A stretch of 64,000 bases of DNA from assembly GCA_036796975.1 (NCBI GenBank), contig DAIRBY010000006.1, forward strand, positions 17,224 to 81,223. The letters are read 5' to 3'. Source of the DNA: UBA8190 sp003453695. GTDB lineage: Bacteria; Actinomycetota; Acidimicrobiia; Acidimicrobiales; UBA8190. Shown here piece after piece: positions 7,684-16,233 of this stretch. Under the pieces are notes generated by a model. That model ran no database searches, had not been told where the DNA came from, and was given only the letters and a program-made list of their open reading frames with translations. The stretch's first letter is position 1. Each line of letters starts with the position of its first letter. Position numbers and translations under genes: made by a program.

Positions 7684-8342
7684 TGGCAGTGGCGTCCGCC
7701 CCAGCGCGCCTTCGTCGCGCCCCGGCGCCGTCGACGCCGACAGGTCGGCGTCCACCGCTGCGTGTCGTCGGGCCCCGGAGGCGTCGGCCGGCGGCGAAGC
7801 GGCGGCCCCTGGTGCTCGCCGTCGGCTGCGCCGCGTGCAGCCTGCTGGCGGTCGGCGGCGCACACGCCTATCTCGTCCAGGGCCAGGTGCGTCTGGCCCA
7901 CCTCCAGCACGAGCTGACCACCGCCCAGACCGAGCAGCGCGCCCTCGAGGTGCAAGTGGCACAGCTCGAGAACCCCTCCAACGTCGTGTCTCAAGCGGAG
8001 CAGCACGGGCTGAACGTGCCGTCGCAGGTCACCGACCTCCCGCTCGTCGCAAACGGTGGAAGCGGCGCGGCACCGAACACCGCCTCGGGGCGGCGAGCGC
8101 CGGCGGCACCACCCGAGAGCCGGCACGTCGTCGCGGTTTCGAACGCCGTCACCAGCCGCCACCCCGCCAAGCTCGGCAACCGAAACCCGTCACGGGCGCC
8201 GCCCCGAAGAAGCGGGTCGGCATCATGCGCGTGGTCGTGCTTCTGTGCTTCGCCGGCCTCGCCCTGCGCCTGGTCGTCGTCCAAGGCCTGTCGGGGGGCA
8301 GGTACTCGGCGTTCGGTGCGGCGGAGGTCACGACGACGGTGA
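7683..8342 (+). CDS. ftsL: FtsL-like septum assembly protein
   Basis: Bitopic membrane protein of the divisome. The frame encodes 219 residues: a basic Pro/Arg-rich cytoplasmic N terminus, one membrane helix (about residues 41-60, LVLAVGCAACSLLAVGGAHAY), then a short coiled coil LQHELTTAQTEQRALEVQVAQLE and SQAEQHGLNVPSQVTDLP. This is the classic FtsL/FtsB plan. The ATG overlaps the rsmH stop. Odd: the frame runs 118 bases into ftsI, and codon character seems to pass to the ftsI frame near 8180, so the last 50 or so residues may not be native. Confidence 0.8.
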   Translation: MAVASAPARLRRAPAPSTPTGRRPPLRVVGPRRRRPAAKRRPLVLAVGCAACSLLAVGGAHAYLVQGQVRLAHLQHELTTAQTEQRALEVQVAQLENPSNVVSQAEQHGLNVPSQVTDLPLVANGGSGAAPNTASGRRAPAAPPESRHVVAVSNAVTSRHPAKLGNRNPSRAPPRRSGSASCAWSCFCASPASPCAWSSSKACRGAGTRRSVRRRSRRR

Positions 8343-9979
8343 GCGTGCCCGCGCCGCGGGGCACCGTCTACGACCGCAACGGCGCCGTCCTGGCCGTGTC
8401 GGTACCCACCTCCACCGTGGTGGGGGACCCCGAGCTCATCACCCACCCGGCCCGCGAGGCGGCCGCCCTGGCCCCCTTGCTCGGCGTGGACGGCGGCACG
8501 CTCAGCGCGCAACTCTCCAAGCACAGCGGCTATGTCGTCTTGGCCCGGCAGGTGGACGACGCCACCACCAAGAAGGTGGAGGCGCTGCGCCTGGCCGGCA
8601 TCAACACGCTCCCGTCGAGCAAGCGCGTGGACCCGGCCGACGGGCTGGCCAGCGCGGTGATCGGCGCCACCAACGCCGCCGGTGCCGGGGACTCGGGCCT
8701 CGAGTACCGGTACAACACCATGCTGGCGGGGCGCTCGGGCACCGAGCAGATCCAGCGCACGCCTGACGACGTCCCGCTCCCCGGCGGAGGATCGGGCCGG
8801 CCGTCGACGCCGGGCACGGGGTTGGAGCTCACGTTGGACGAGCCCTTGCAGTACGTGACCGAACAGTCGCTCGCCGCCGAGGTGGTCGCCTCCCACGCCA
8901 AGAGCGGAGTGGCGGTGGTCATGGACAGCCACAGCGGCGACATCCTGGCCATGGCCAACCTCGTGGCCGACCCGAGCACGGGCAAGGTGGCCCAGGCGCC
9001 CTCGAACTATGCCGTGACGAAGGTCTACGAGCCAGGGTCGGTCTTCAAGCTCGTCACGTTCTCTGCCGCACTGCAGAACGGGCTCGTCACGCCCGATCAG
9101 GCCTTCACGGTTCCCAACTCGCTCACCATCGACGGCTGGGTGTTCCACGACGCCGAGAACCATCCCACCGAGCGGCTCACCGCCACCCAGATCCTGGCCC
9201 AGTCCTCCAACCTCGGCACCATCGAGATCGCCGGCTTGGTGGGCCGGGACCGGCTGGCGGCGCAGATCGGCGCCTTCGGCTTCGGCCAGCCCACCGGCCT
9301 CGGGTTCCCGGGCGAGTCACCCGGCCTCGTCAACGTGAACCCCTCGTCGTGGCCCGGCTCGGCCATGGGGTCGACGCCCATCGGCCAGAACGACTCGGTG
9401 ACCGCCCAGCAGGTGCTCGACATGGTGAACACCGTCGCCACGGGCGGGACGTTCGTCTCACCCCACTTGGTGCGGGCCACCGTCGCCTCCGACGGATCGG
9501 TGCACGCCGCCCGTGCCTCCTCGACCCACCGTGTGCTCACGCCGGGGATCACGACGGAGCTCACCACGATGATGGAGCAGGTAGTCCAGGACGGCACCGC
9601 CGTGACGGCCGGCATCCCCGGCTACACCGTGGCCGGCAAGACGGGCACGGCCCAGGTGCCCGACACCGCCCACGGGGGCTACATCCCGGGGGCGTACATG
9701 GCCACCTTCGCCGGTTTCGCCCCCGCCCAGAACCCCGTGCTCTCCGCCGTGGTGGTCCTGGAGCAACCCACGCCCATCTTCGGCGGCACCGTGGCCGCCC
9801 CGGTGTTCGCCCAGGTCATGGGGTATGCCCTGCACCGCTACGGCGTCCCCACCTCGGGTGGTCCGGCGGCGGCGGCGGGCACGGCCACACCCCTGCCCCT
9901 CGGTGGTGGCCCGTCGGGGCCGGGCACGGGCACCGCTACGATCGGCGCCACCGCCGGCACCTCCACGGGCACGCCGTGA
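8225..9979 (+). CDS. ftsI: FtsI, septal peptidoglycan transpeptidase (PBP)
   Basis: Class B penicillin-binding protein, 584 residues. The N-terminal membrane anchor is about residues 1-22, then the dimerisation domain PAPRGTVYDRNGAVLAVS. The transpeptidase domain has the nucleophile motif SVFK at Ser272-Lys275, SSN at 327-329 and KTGTAQ at Lys472. The C-terminal 60 residues are a Gly/Thr/Pro-rich tail. ATG 8225 is the only usable start; homologous basic sequence PKKRVGI lies just upstream in frame but has no start codon, so a slightly longer native N terminus cannot be excluded. Cross-links septal wall with FtsW. Confidence 0.94.
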   Translation: MRVVVLLCFAGLALRLVVVQGLSGGRYSAFGAAEVTTTVSVPAPRGTVYDRNGAVLAVSVPTSTVVGDPELITHPAREAAALAPLLGVDGGTLSAQLSKHSGYVVLARQVDDATTKKVEALRLAGINTLPSSKRVDPADGLASAVIGATNAAGAGDSGLEYRYNTMLAGRSGTEQIQRTPDDVPLPGGGSGRPSTPGTGLELTLDEPLQYVTEQSLAAEVVASHAKSGVAVVMDSHSGDILAMANLVADPSTGKVAQAPSNYAVTKVYEPGSVFKLVTFSAALQNGLVTPDQAFTVPNSLTIDGWVFHDAENHPTERLTATQILAQSSNLGTIEIAGLVGRDRLAAQIGAFGFGQPTGLGFPGESPGLVNVNPSSWPGSAMGSTPIGQNDSVTAQQVLDMVNTVATGGTFVSPHLVRATVASDGSVHAARASSTHRVLTPGITTELTTMMEQVVQDGTAVTAGIPGYTVAGKTGTAQVPDTAHGGYIPGAYMATFAGFAPAQNPVLSAVVVLEQPTPIFGGTVAAPVFAQVMGYALHRYGVPTSGGPAAAAGTATPLPLGGGPSGPGTGTATIGATAGTSTGTP

Positions 9980-10007
9980 CCAGGACGGTGGACCCCCCAC
10001 TGTGCGC

Positions 10008-11432
10008 ATGGACCGGTTGCTCGAAGGCGTCGAACTGCTCGACACCTCTGGAGCTCTCTCCGACACCGAGGTGACCTCGGTCGAGCTGGACAGCGGCCGG
10101 GTGGCCCCTGGCGCGCTGTTCTTCTGTGTCCCGGGCCGCCGTCACGACGGGCACGACTTCGCCCCTGCCGCCGTGGAGGCCGGAGCTGTGGGACTGCTGG
10201 TGGAGCGGTCCCTCGCCCTGGACGTCCCCCAGGCCCGAGTGCCGCCGGGCTCCATGCGGCCCGCCATGGCCCGAGTCTCGTCCGCCTTCTACGGCCATCC
10301 CGCACGCTCGCTCCTCACCGTGGGCGTGACGGGCACCAACGGCAAGACGACGGTCACCCACCTCCTGGGATCGATCTTCGAGGCGCACGGCCTGCCCACC
10401 TCGGTGATCGGGACCCTGAGCGGGCAGCGCACCACCCCGGAGGCGCCGGAGCTGCAGCGCCAGCTGGCGGCGGCCCGCGACGAAGGGATGCAGGCGCTGT
10501 CGATGGAGGTCTCGTCGCATGCGCTGACCGAGGCGCGGGTCGACGGCATCACCTTCTCGGCGGCGGTGTTCACCAACCTGAGCCACGAGCACCTCGATCA
10601 CCACGGCTCGATGGAGGCGTACTTCGAGGCCAAGGCCTCGCTGTTTCGACCGGACCGCGCCCTCGTCGGCGTGGTGAACGCCGACGATGCGTGGGGTCGC
10701 CGCCTGCTCGAGCTGGCGACGATCCCCACGGCGTCGTTCACGGCGGCCGAGGTGTCCGACGTGGAGGCCACTCGAGACGAGACCGCGTTCACCTGGCACG
10801 GGCGGCGAGTACGCCTGCAGCTGCGCGGTGACTACCACGTCGCCAACGCCTTGGCGGCCGCCACGACCGCCCACGTGCTCGACGTCCCCGACGACGCCGT
10901 GGTGGCCGGGCTCGAGACGGCCGGGCCCGTTCCCGGGCGCTTCGAGGTGGTGGACGCCGACGCCCCGTTCACAGTGGTCGTCGACTACGCCCACACCCCT
11001 GACGGCCTCGAAACCGCCTTGCGCAGCGCCCGGCGGTTGGCGCAAGGGGGAAGAGTGGTGTGCGTGTTCGGCTGCGGCGGGGAGCGCGACACCGCCAAGC
11101 GCCCCGCCATGGGGGCGGTGGCCGAGACGGGCGCCGACGTGGTGGTGCTCACCTCCGACAATCCCCGCTCCGAGGACCCGACGGCCATCATCGAAGCGGT
11201 GGTGTCGGGCATGTCGCCGGGTGCGCCGGTCACGCTCGAGCCGGACCGGCGCGCCGCCATCGCCCTGGCGGTAGAGGCGGCCCGTCCCGGCGACGTGGTG
11301 GTGATCGCCGGCAAGGGACACGAGGACAGCATCGAGATCGCCGGGCGCCATCTTCCCTTCGACGACCGGGCGGAGGCGGCGGCGGCCGTCGTCGCTCGAC
11401 GAGGCGCCGGCCACAGAAGGGCCCGCCCGTGA
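10008..11432 (+). CDS. murE: UDP-MurNAc-Ala-Glu : meso-diaminopimelate ligase
   Basis: Adds the third stem-peptide amino acid in the cytoplasm. In 474 residues it shows the P-loop GTNGKTT at about 109, NLSHEHLDHHGSMEAYFEAKASLF with the carbamylated-lysine site, and DYAHTPDGLE. The DNPR motif begins at Asp384, which in this family marks meso-diaminopimelate rather than lysine as substrate. Cys/Gly-rich FGCGGERD and GKGHEDSIEI follow. ATG 10008 is used; GTG 10002 two codons upstream is equally possible. It overlaps mraY by four bases; murF, usually next, is missing. Confidence 0.95.
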   Translation: MDRLLEGVELLDTSGALSDTEVTSVELDSGRVAPGALFFCVPGRRHDGHDFAPAAVEAGAVGLLVERSLALDVPQARVPPGSMRPAMARVSSAFYGHPARSLLTVGVTGTNGKTTVTHLLGSIFEAHGLPTSVIGTLSGQRTTPEAPELQRQLAAARDEGMQALSMEVSSHALTEARVDGITFSAAVFTNLSHEHLDHHGSMEAYFEAKASLFRPDRALVGVVNADDAWGRRLLELATIPTASFTAAEVSDVEATRDETAFTWHGRRVRLQLRGDYHVANALAAATTAHVLDVPDDAVVAGLETAGPVPGRFEVVDADAPFTVVVDYAHTPDGLETALRSARRLAQGGRVVCVFGCGGERDTAKRPAMGAVAETGADVVVLTSDNPRSEDPTAIIEAVVSGMSPGAPVTLEPDRRAAIALAVEAARPGDVVVIAGKGHEDSIEIAGRHLPFDDRAEAAAAVVARRGAGHRRARP

Positions 11433-12463
11433 TCGGCCTCATGTCGGCCGGCGGCCTGGCCTTGCTGATCGCCGGCGTGAGCACCCCTCTGCTCATCCGC
11501 TGGCTGCGCCGCATGCGCTTCGGCCAGCAGATCCGGGCCGACGGGCCCCACATGCACCTCGCGAAGGCCGGGACGCCCACCATGGGTGGCGTCGCCCTGG
11601 TGGTGGCGGCCGTGGCGGGCTGGCTGCTCGCCCACGCCGTGGCCAAGGTGACCTTCACCCGCAGCGGGGCGCTCGTGATCCTCGTCACCGTGGCGGCGGC
11701 CGCTGTCGGCCTCGTCGACGACTGGATCAAGGTGCGGCACCGGCGCAGCCTGGGGCTCAACAAGCGCGGGAAGTTCGGGGCCCTGGTGGTCATCGCCATC
11801 GGCTACGCCGTCGCCTTGGAGCAGTGGGCGGGCGTGGACACCCACCTGTCGTTCACTCGGTGGAACTCGATCGGGTTCGAGCTCGGTGCCGCGTTCTGGG
11901 TGGTGTGGGCCACGCTCGTCGTGGTGGGCACGGCCAACGCCGTCAACCTCACCGACGGGCTCGACGGGCTGGCGTCGGGGTCAGCCACCTTCTGCTTCGC
12001 CGTCTTGGCCATCATCGGGTACTGGCAGTACCGGCACTACTCCATCTACCACGTGGCCTCGTCGCTCGACCTCGCCCTGGTGGCGGTGGCCCTGGCCGGG
12101 GGCTGTCTGGGCTTTCTGTGGTGGAACGCCGCTCCGGCGCGCATCTTCATGGGCGACACGGGGTCACTGGCCATCGGCACCGGCCTGGCTGCGTTGTGCC
12201 TCCAGATGAACCTCGACCTGTTGCTGCCGATCATCGGCGGCTTGTTCGTCATCGTGACCATGTCGGTGGTGATCCAGGTGGTGGCCTTCTGGGTCTTCCA
12301 CCGCCGGGTGTTCCGCATGGCGCCCCTGCACCATCACTTCGAGCTGGCGGGCTGGCCCGAGACCACGGTCATCGTGCGCTTCTGGATCCTGGGCGGGCTC
12401 TTCGCCGCGCTTGGGCTCGGCATCTTCTATGCCGACTTCCTCCAAGTCAGCAACCTGCACTGA
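11429..12463 (+). CDS. mraY: MraY, phospho-MurNAc-pentapeptide transferase
   Basis: Integral membrane enzyme making lipid I from UDP-MurNAc-pentapeptide and undecaprenyl phosphate. The 344-residue product has about ten hydrophobic segments and the family motifs LVDDWIKV (Mg-binding aspartates), NAVNLTDGLDGLA, PARIFMGDTGSLAIG and MAPLHHHFE. HLAKAGTPTMGG is near the N terminus. The GTG start forms GTGA with the murE stop; an in-frame ATG at 11441 is an alternative. Confidence 0.95.
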   Translation: MIGLMSAGGLALLIAGVSTPLLIRWLRRMRFGQQIRADGPHMHLAKAGTPTMGGVALVVAAVAGWLLAHAVAKVTFTRSGALVILVTVAAAAVGLVDDWIKVRHRRSLGLNKRGKFGALVVIAIGYAVALEQWAGVDTHLSFTRWNSIGFELGAAFWVVWATLVVVGTANAVNLTDGLDGLASGSATFCFAVLAIIGYWQYRHYSIYHVASSLDLALVAVALAGGCLGFLWWNAAPARIFMGDTGSLAIGTGLAALCLQMNLDLLLPIIGGLFVIVTMSVVIQVVAFWVFHRRVFRMAPLHHHFELAGWPETTVIVRFWILGGLFAALGLGIFYADFLQVSNLH

Positions 12464-12470
12464 AGCCGAC

Positions 12471-13805
12471 GTGCGACGGCACCGGGTGCTCGTGTACGGG
12501 CTGGGGGTATCGGGACGTGCCGTGACCTCGCGCCTGCAGGCAGAGGGCACGGAGGTGGTGGTGGCCGACGACGATCCCGGCGACCGGCCGCGTCGTAGCG
12601 CCGCCGAAGCGGGAGTGCGCCTGTTGCAGTGCCCGGACGAGGCCACCCTGGCGGCGGTCGCCGCCCAAGTCGACGAAGTGGTGGTGAGCCCGGGAGTGCC
12701 CGCCGCCCACCCGGTCTTCGCCCTCGCCGGGCGGGTGCCCGTCGTGGGTGAGGTGGAGCTGGCCTGGCGCCGAGCAGGCATGCCGGTCGTGGCGGTGACC
12801 GGGACGAACGGCAAGACGACGGTGGTGACCCTGGCAGCACGCATGCTCGTCGCATCGGGGAGGCGAGCCCTGGCGGCCGGGAACATCGGGCTGCCGCTGC
12901 TCGAGGCGGTCCACAGCGACGCCGAGGTGGTGGTGGCCGAGGTGTCCTCGTTCCAGCTCGCCTTGACGACGACGTTCCGGCCCGCCGTGAGCGCATGGGT
13001 GAACTTCGCTCCCGACCACCTCGACTGGCACCCCGACATCGACCACTACCGGGCCGCCAAGGCCCGCCTGTGGGCCAATGTCGGGCCCGGCGACGTGACC
13101 GTGGCCAACGCCGAAGACCCGGTGGTCCTCGACGAGAGCGCGGAGGCGCGACGGCGCGGCGCCCGTGTCGTCACCTTCGGGCTCTCGAGCGGGGACTACG
13201 CCGTCGATGACGGCGCGCTGGTCGGTCCGGAGGGTCAGATCGTGGGCGTCGACGCCATGGCCCGGCGCTATCCGCACGAGATCGCCGACGCGCTGTGCGC
13301 GTCGGCCGTGGCGCTGGCCGCCGGCGCCGAGCTCGAGGGGTGTCGCCGGACGCTCGAGCGATTCGAGGGGCTCCCCCATCGGCTGCAGCTGGTGGGGGAG
13401 GCTAATGGGGTGCGGTTCTACGACGATTCCAAGGCCACGACTCCTGCTGCCGTGCTGGCCGACATGGCGAGCTTCCCGTCGGCGGTCCTGGTGGCGGGCG
13501 GCCGCAACAAAGGGCTCGACCTGACGCCTCTGCGGGCCTTGGCACCGCAGTTGAAGGCGGTGGTGGCCATCGGTGAGGCGAGCGAGGAGCTCCTCCAGGT
13601 CTTCGGCGGAGCCTGTCCCGTGCAGGCGGCGTCGAGCATGGACCAGGCCGTGCACGCCGCCGCGGCGCTGGCCGGTCCCGGCGACGCCGTGGTGCTGTCG
13701 CCGGCGTGCAGCTCCTTCGACTGGTACAGCTCCTACTCCCAACGCGGTGACGACTTCGCCAGGGTGGTGCGGGGGTTGCCGGCGGCGCCGCCGGGGCGGC
13801 CGTGA
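12471..13805 (+). CDS. murD: UDP-MurNAc-L-alanine : D-glutamate ligase
   Basis: Adds D-glutamate in the cytoplasm. The 444-residue protein has the N-terminal Rossmann motif VYGLGVSGRAV, P-loop GTNGKTT near residue 111, VSSFQL, NFAPDHLDWH and the C-terminal FYDDSKATTPAAVLA and LSPACSSFDWYSSYSQRGDDF. The GTG start lies seven bases after the mraY stop; an ATG at 12411 in frame would lie within mraY and lacks family similarity. Overlaps ftsW by four bases. Confidence 0.94.
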   Translation: MRRHRVLVYGLGVSGRAVTSRLQAEGTEVVVADDDPGDRPRRSAAEAGVRLLQCPDEATLAAVAAQVDEVVVSPGVPAAHPVFALAGRVPVVGEVELAWRRAGMPVVAVTGTNGKTTVVTLAARMLVASGRRALAAGNIGLPLLEAVHSDAEVVVAEVSSFQLALTTTFRPAVSAWVNFAPDHLDWHPDIDHYRAAKARLWANVGPGDVTVANAEDPVVLDESAEARRRGARVVTFGLSSGDYAVDDGALVGPEGQIVGVDAMARRYPHEIADALCASAVALAAGAELEGCRRTLERFEGLPHRLQLVGEANGVRFYDDSKATTPAAVLADMASFPSAVLVAGGRNKGLDLTPLRALAPQLKAVVAIGEASEELLQVFGGACPVQAASSMDQAVHAAAALAGPGDAVVLSPACSSFDWYSSYSQRGDDFARVVRGLPAAPPGRP

Positions 13806-15046
13806 GCCCGGCGCACCCCGCCGCCGGCGGGCGCCATCCGGGCCGCCGAGGTCCTGTGCTCACCTTGGTGGCGGGCGGCGACGCCGTCCGATCGAAGCAG
13901 GCACGGCCCGACGTCGGCACCCGCGCCGCCCTGCTGTGGGTGATCGGCGCCCTGTGCGTCGTCGGACTGGCCATGGTGCTGTGCGCCTCGGCGTACACAT
14001 CGCTCGTCGACTACGGCTCGGTGTGGACCATCTTCGAACGCCAGGTGCTGTGGATGGCGCTCGGGCTCATGGCGTTCTACGTCGCCAGCCGGATGCCCTA
14101 CGACCGGTGGCGGCGCCTGCGCGTGCCGCTCCTTGTGGGGAGCCTGGCCCTGCTCTTGGCGGTCCTGGTGCCGGGGGTCGGCGTGTCGGCGGGGGGCTCG
14201 AGCCGGTGGATCGGGGTCGGCCTGTTGCGGGTGCAGCCGTCGGAGCTCATGAAGCTCGCTCTGGCCGTGTTCGCCGCCGACCTGCTCACCCGGCGCGCCG
14301 ACCAGGTGGCCGTCACCAGGAGGGTGGTGGCGCCGCTGTTGATCGTGCTGGCCGCCGCCGCCCTGCTCGTGCTCGAGCAGCCGGACATGGGCACCGCCAT
14401 CGTGCTGGTGTGCATCGGTTTCGGGGTGCTCTTCGCCGGCGGGGTACCGCTGCGTCCCGTGCTCAAGGCCATGGCGGTCACCGCCGGGTTGGCGCTCGTG
14501 GTGGGACTGGCCGAGCCCTACCGCCGGGCCCGGCTGCTGTCGTTCGTCAACCCCTTCGCCCACGCCCAAGGATCTGGATACCAAGTGGTGCAGTCGCTCG
14601 TCGGGTTGGGCTCGGGTCGCTTCTTCGGGCTGGGCCTGGGAGGCGGGCACGCCCAATGGGGACTGTTGCCCAACGCCCACACCGACTTCATCTTCTCCGT
14701 GGTGGGCGAGGACGGCGGGCTGCTCGGCGCCCTCGCCGTGCTGGGGCTGTTCACGGCGTTGGCGTGGTTGGGACTGCGCGCCGCCGTCCGGGCGCCCGAC
14801 CGTTTCGGCGCCTTGCTGGCCGTCGCCGCCACGTGCTGGATGAGCAGCCAGGCCGTGATCAACATCGGCGCCGTCATCGGGGTCCTGCCCGTCACCGGCA
14901 TCCCGCTGCCCTTCGTGTCCTTCGGCGGCTCGTCGCTCGTCATCACCATGGTGGCCGCCGGCATCCTCGTGAACGTGGCCGGGCACGAGCATCCCAAGCC
15001 CGCCTCCTCGGCGTTGTCCCGGCCCCGAGCCGGACGGCGGCAGTGA
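13802..15046 (+). CDS. ftsW: FtsW, septal peptidoglycan polymerase (SEDS family)
   Basis: SEDS-family glycosyltransferase with about ten membrane helices, 414 residues. The cytoplasmic N terminus of about 40 residues is followed by helices from ALLWVIGALCVVGLAMVL onward. Family motifs include GGSSRWIGVG, QPSELMKLAL, EQPDMGTA, the extracellular GLGLGGGHAQWGLLPNAHTDFIFSVVGE-type loop, and the C-terminal GIPLPFVSFGGSSL. GTG start in a GTGA overlap with murD. Acts together with FtsI encoded upstream. RodA is a paralogue, but the location argues for FtsW. Confidence 0.94.
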   Translation: MSPAHPAAGGRHPGRRGPVLTLVAGGDAVRSKQARPDVGTRAALLWVIGALCVVGLAMVLCASAYTSLVDYGSVWTIFERQVLWMALGLMAFYVASRMPYDRWRRLRVPLLVGSLALLLAVLVPGVGVSAGGSSRWIGVGLLRVQPSELMKLALAVFAADLLTRRADQVAVTRRVVAPLLIVLAAAALLVLEQPDMGTAIVLVCIGFGVLFAGGVPLRPVLKAMAVTAGLALVVGLAEPYRRARLLSFVNPFAHAQGSGYQVVQSLVGLGSGRFFGLGLGGGHAQWGLLPNAHTDFIFSVVGEDGGLLGALAVLGLFTALAWLGLRAAVRAPDRFGALLAVAATCWMSSQAVINIGAVIGVLPVTGIPLPFVSFGGSSLVITMVAAGILVNVAGHEHPKPASSALSRPRAGRRQ

Positions 15047-16233
15047 GCCGGACACGCTTCGCGCTGGTGGCGGGGGGCGGCACCGGCGGCCATCTGGTTC
15101 CGGCGCTGGCGGTGGCCCGGGCGCTCGCCGCCGGCCGGCCCCCGGGTTCGGTGGAGCTGGTGGGCTCTCGCCGGGGCCTCGACCGCGACCTCCTGGCGGA
15201 GGCGGGCGTGCCGGTGACCCTGCTGCCCGGCCGCGGCATCGTGCGCCGGGCCGATCCCGCCTCGCTGCTCGCCAATGCCGCCGCCCTGTGCGCCCTGTCG
15301 TGGGCGGTGGTGCTCGCCCTCGGTGTCGTGGCCCGGCGTCGCCCCGGGGTGGTGGTGGCCATGGGTGGCTACGCCTCAGTGCCTGTGGCCCTGGCCGCCG
15401 CCGTGCTCGCCGTTCCCGTGGTGCTGGTGAACGTGGACGCCCGCCCCGGCGCCGCCAACCGGCTCGTGGGCCGGTTCGCCAAAGCGGCAGCGGTGGCCTT
15501 CCCGGACACGCCGCTTCCCCGGGCGGTGGTGACCGGTGCACCGGTGCGAGCAGAGATCGTGGCGGCGGCCCGTCCCTCCGAAGCCGACCGCCTGGCGGCG
15601 CGTCGACAGCTGGGACTCCCCGAGGAACGGCGGGTGGTGGCCGCCGTGGGGGGGGCGCTGGGGGCACGCCGCATCACTGCCGTCCTCGAACTGGCCCGGC
15701 TGTGGTCGGGCCGCCCCGATGCGGCCCTTTACCACGTGGTGGGATCGCGCGACTACGAGTGGGCCGCCGCCACGGCACCCGAGGGCCCGGCGGCGTTGTG
15801 GTACCGCCAGGTCGAGTACGAGCGGCACATGGCCTCCTTCTACCAAGCCGCCGACGTCGTCGTGTGCCGTGCCGGGGCCAACACCGTGGCCGAGCTGGCC
15901 GTGGTGGGGGTGGCGTCGCTGCTGGTGCCGCTGCCGGGCGCCCCCGGCGACCATCAACGGGCCAACGCCGCCGCCCTGGCCGGCGCCGGGGCGGCGGTGG
16001 TGATCGACGACGACCAGTGCGACGGGGCGCGGCTGGCTGCCGAGCTGGACGCATTGTGGAGCCGGCCTGGCGCCACCGGCTCCATGGCGAAGGCGGCGGC
16101 CGCGTTGGGGCGGCCCGAGGCGCTGGCGGCGGTGACCGAGGTGGTGGAGGCGCACGCCCGCCATCGTCGCGGCACGGACCGGGCCGCACAGCACGCCACC
16201 GCCGGCGCTGACGCGCGGGACGGGGCGCCGTGA
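15043..16233 (+). CDS. murG: MurG, lipid II-forming GlcNAc transferase
   Basis: Peripheral membrane glycosyltransferase converting lipid I to lipid II. The 396-residue product starts with the glycine motif VAGGGTGGHLVPALAVA, contains VVAMGGYASVPVALAA and VTGAPVRAEI, and has the UDP-GlcNAc-binding region CRAGANTVAELAVVG with PLPGAPGDHQRANA. It carries a variable tail of about 25 residues. GTG start overlaps the ftsW stop (GTGA), and it in turn overlaps murC the same way. Confidence 0.93.
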   Translation: MSRTRFALVAGGGTGGHLVPALAVARALAAGRPPGSVELVGSRRGLDRDLLAEAGVPVTLLPGRGIVRRADPASLLANAAALCALSWAVVLALGVVARRRPGVVVAMGGYASVPVALAAAVLAVPVVLVNVDARPGAANRLVGRFAKAAAVAFPDTPLPRAVVTGAPVRAEIVAAARPSEADRLAARRQLGLPEERRVVAAVGGALGARRITAVLELARLWSGRPDAALYHVVGSRDYEWAAATAPEGPAALWYRQVEYERHMASFYQAADVVVCRAGANTVAELAVVGVASLLVPLPGAPGDHQRANAAALAGAGAAVVIDDDQCDGARLAAELDALWSRPGATGSMAKAAAALGRPEALAAVTEVVEAHARHRRGTDRAAQHATAGADARDGAP

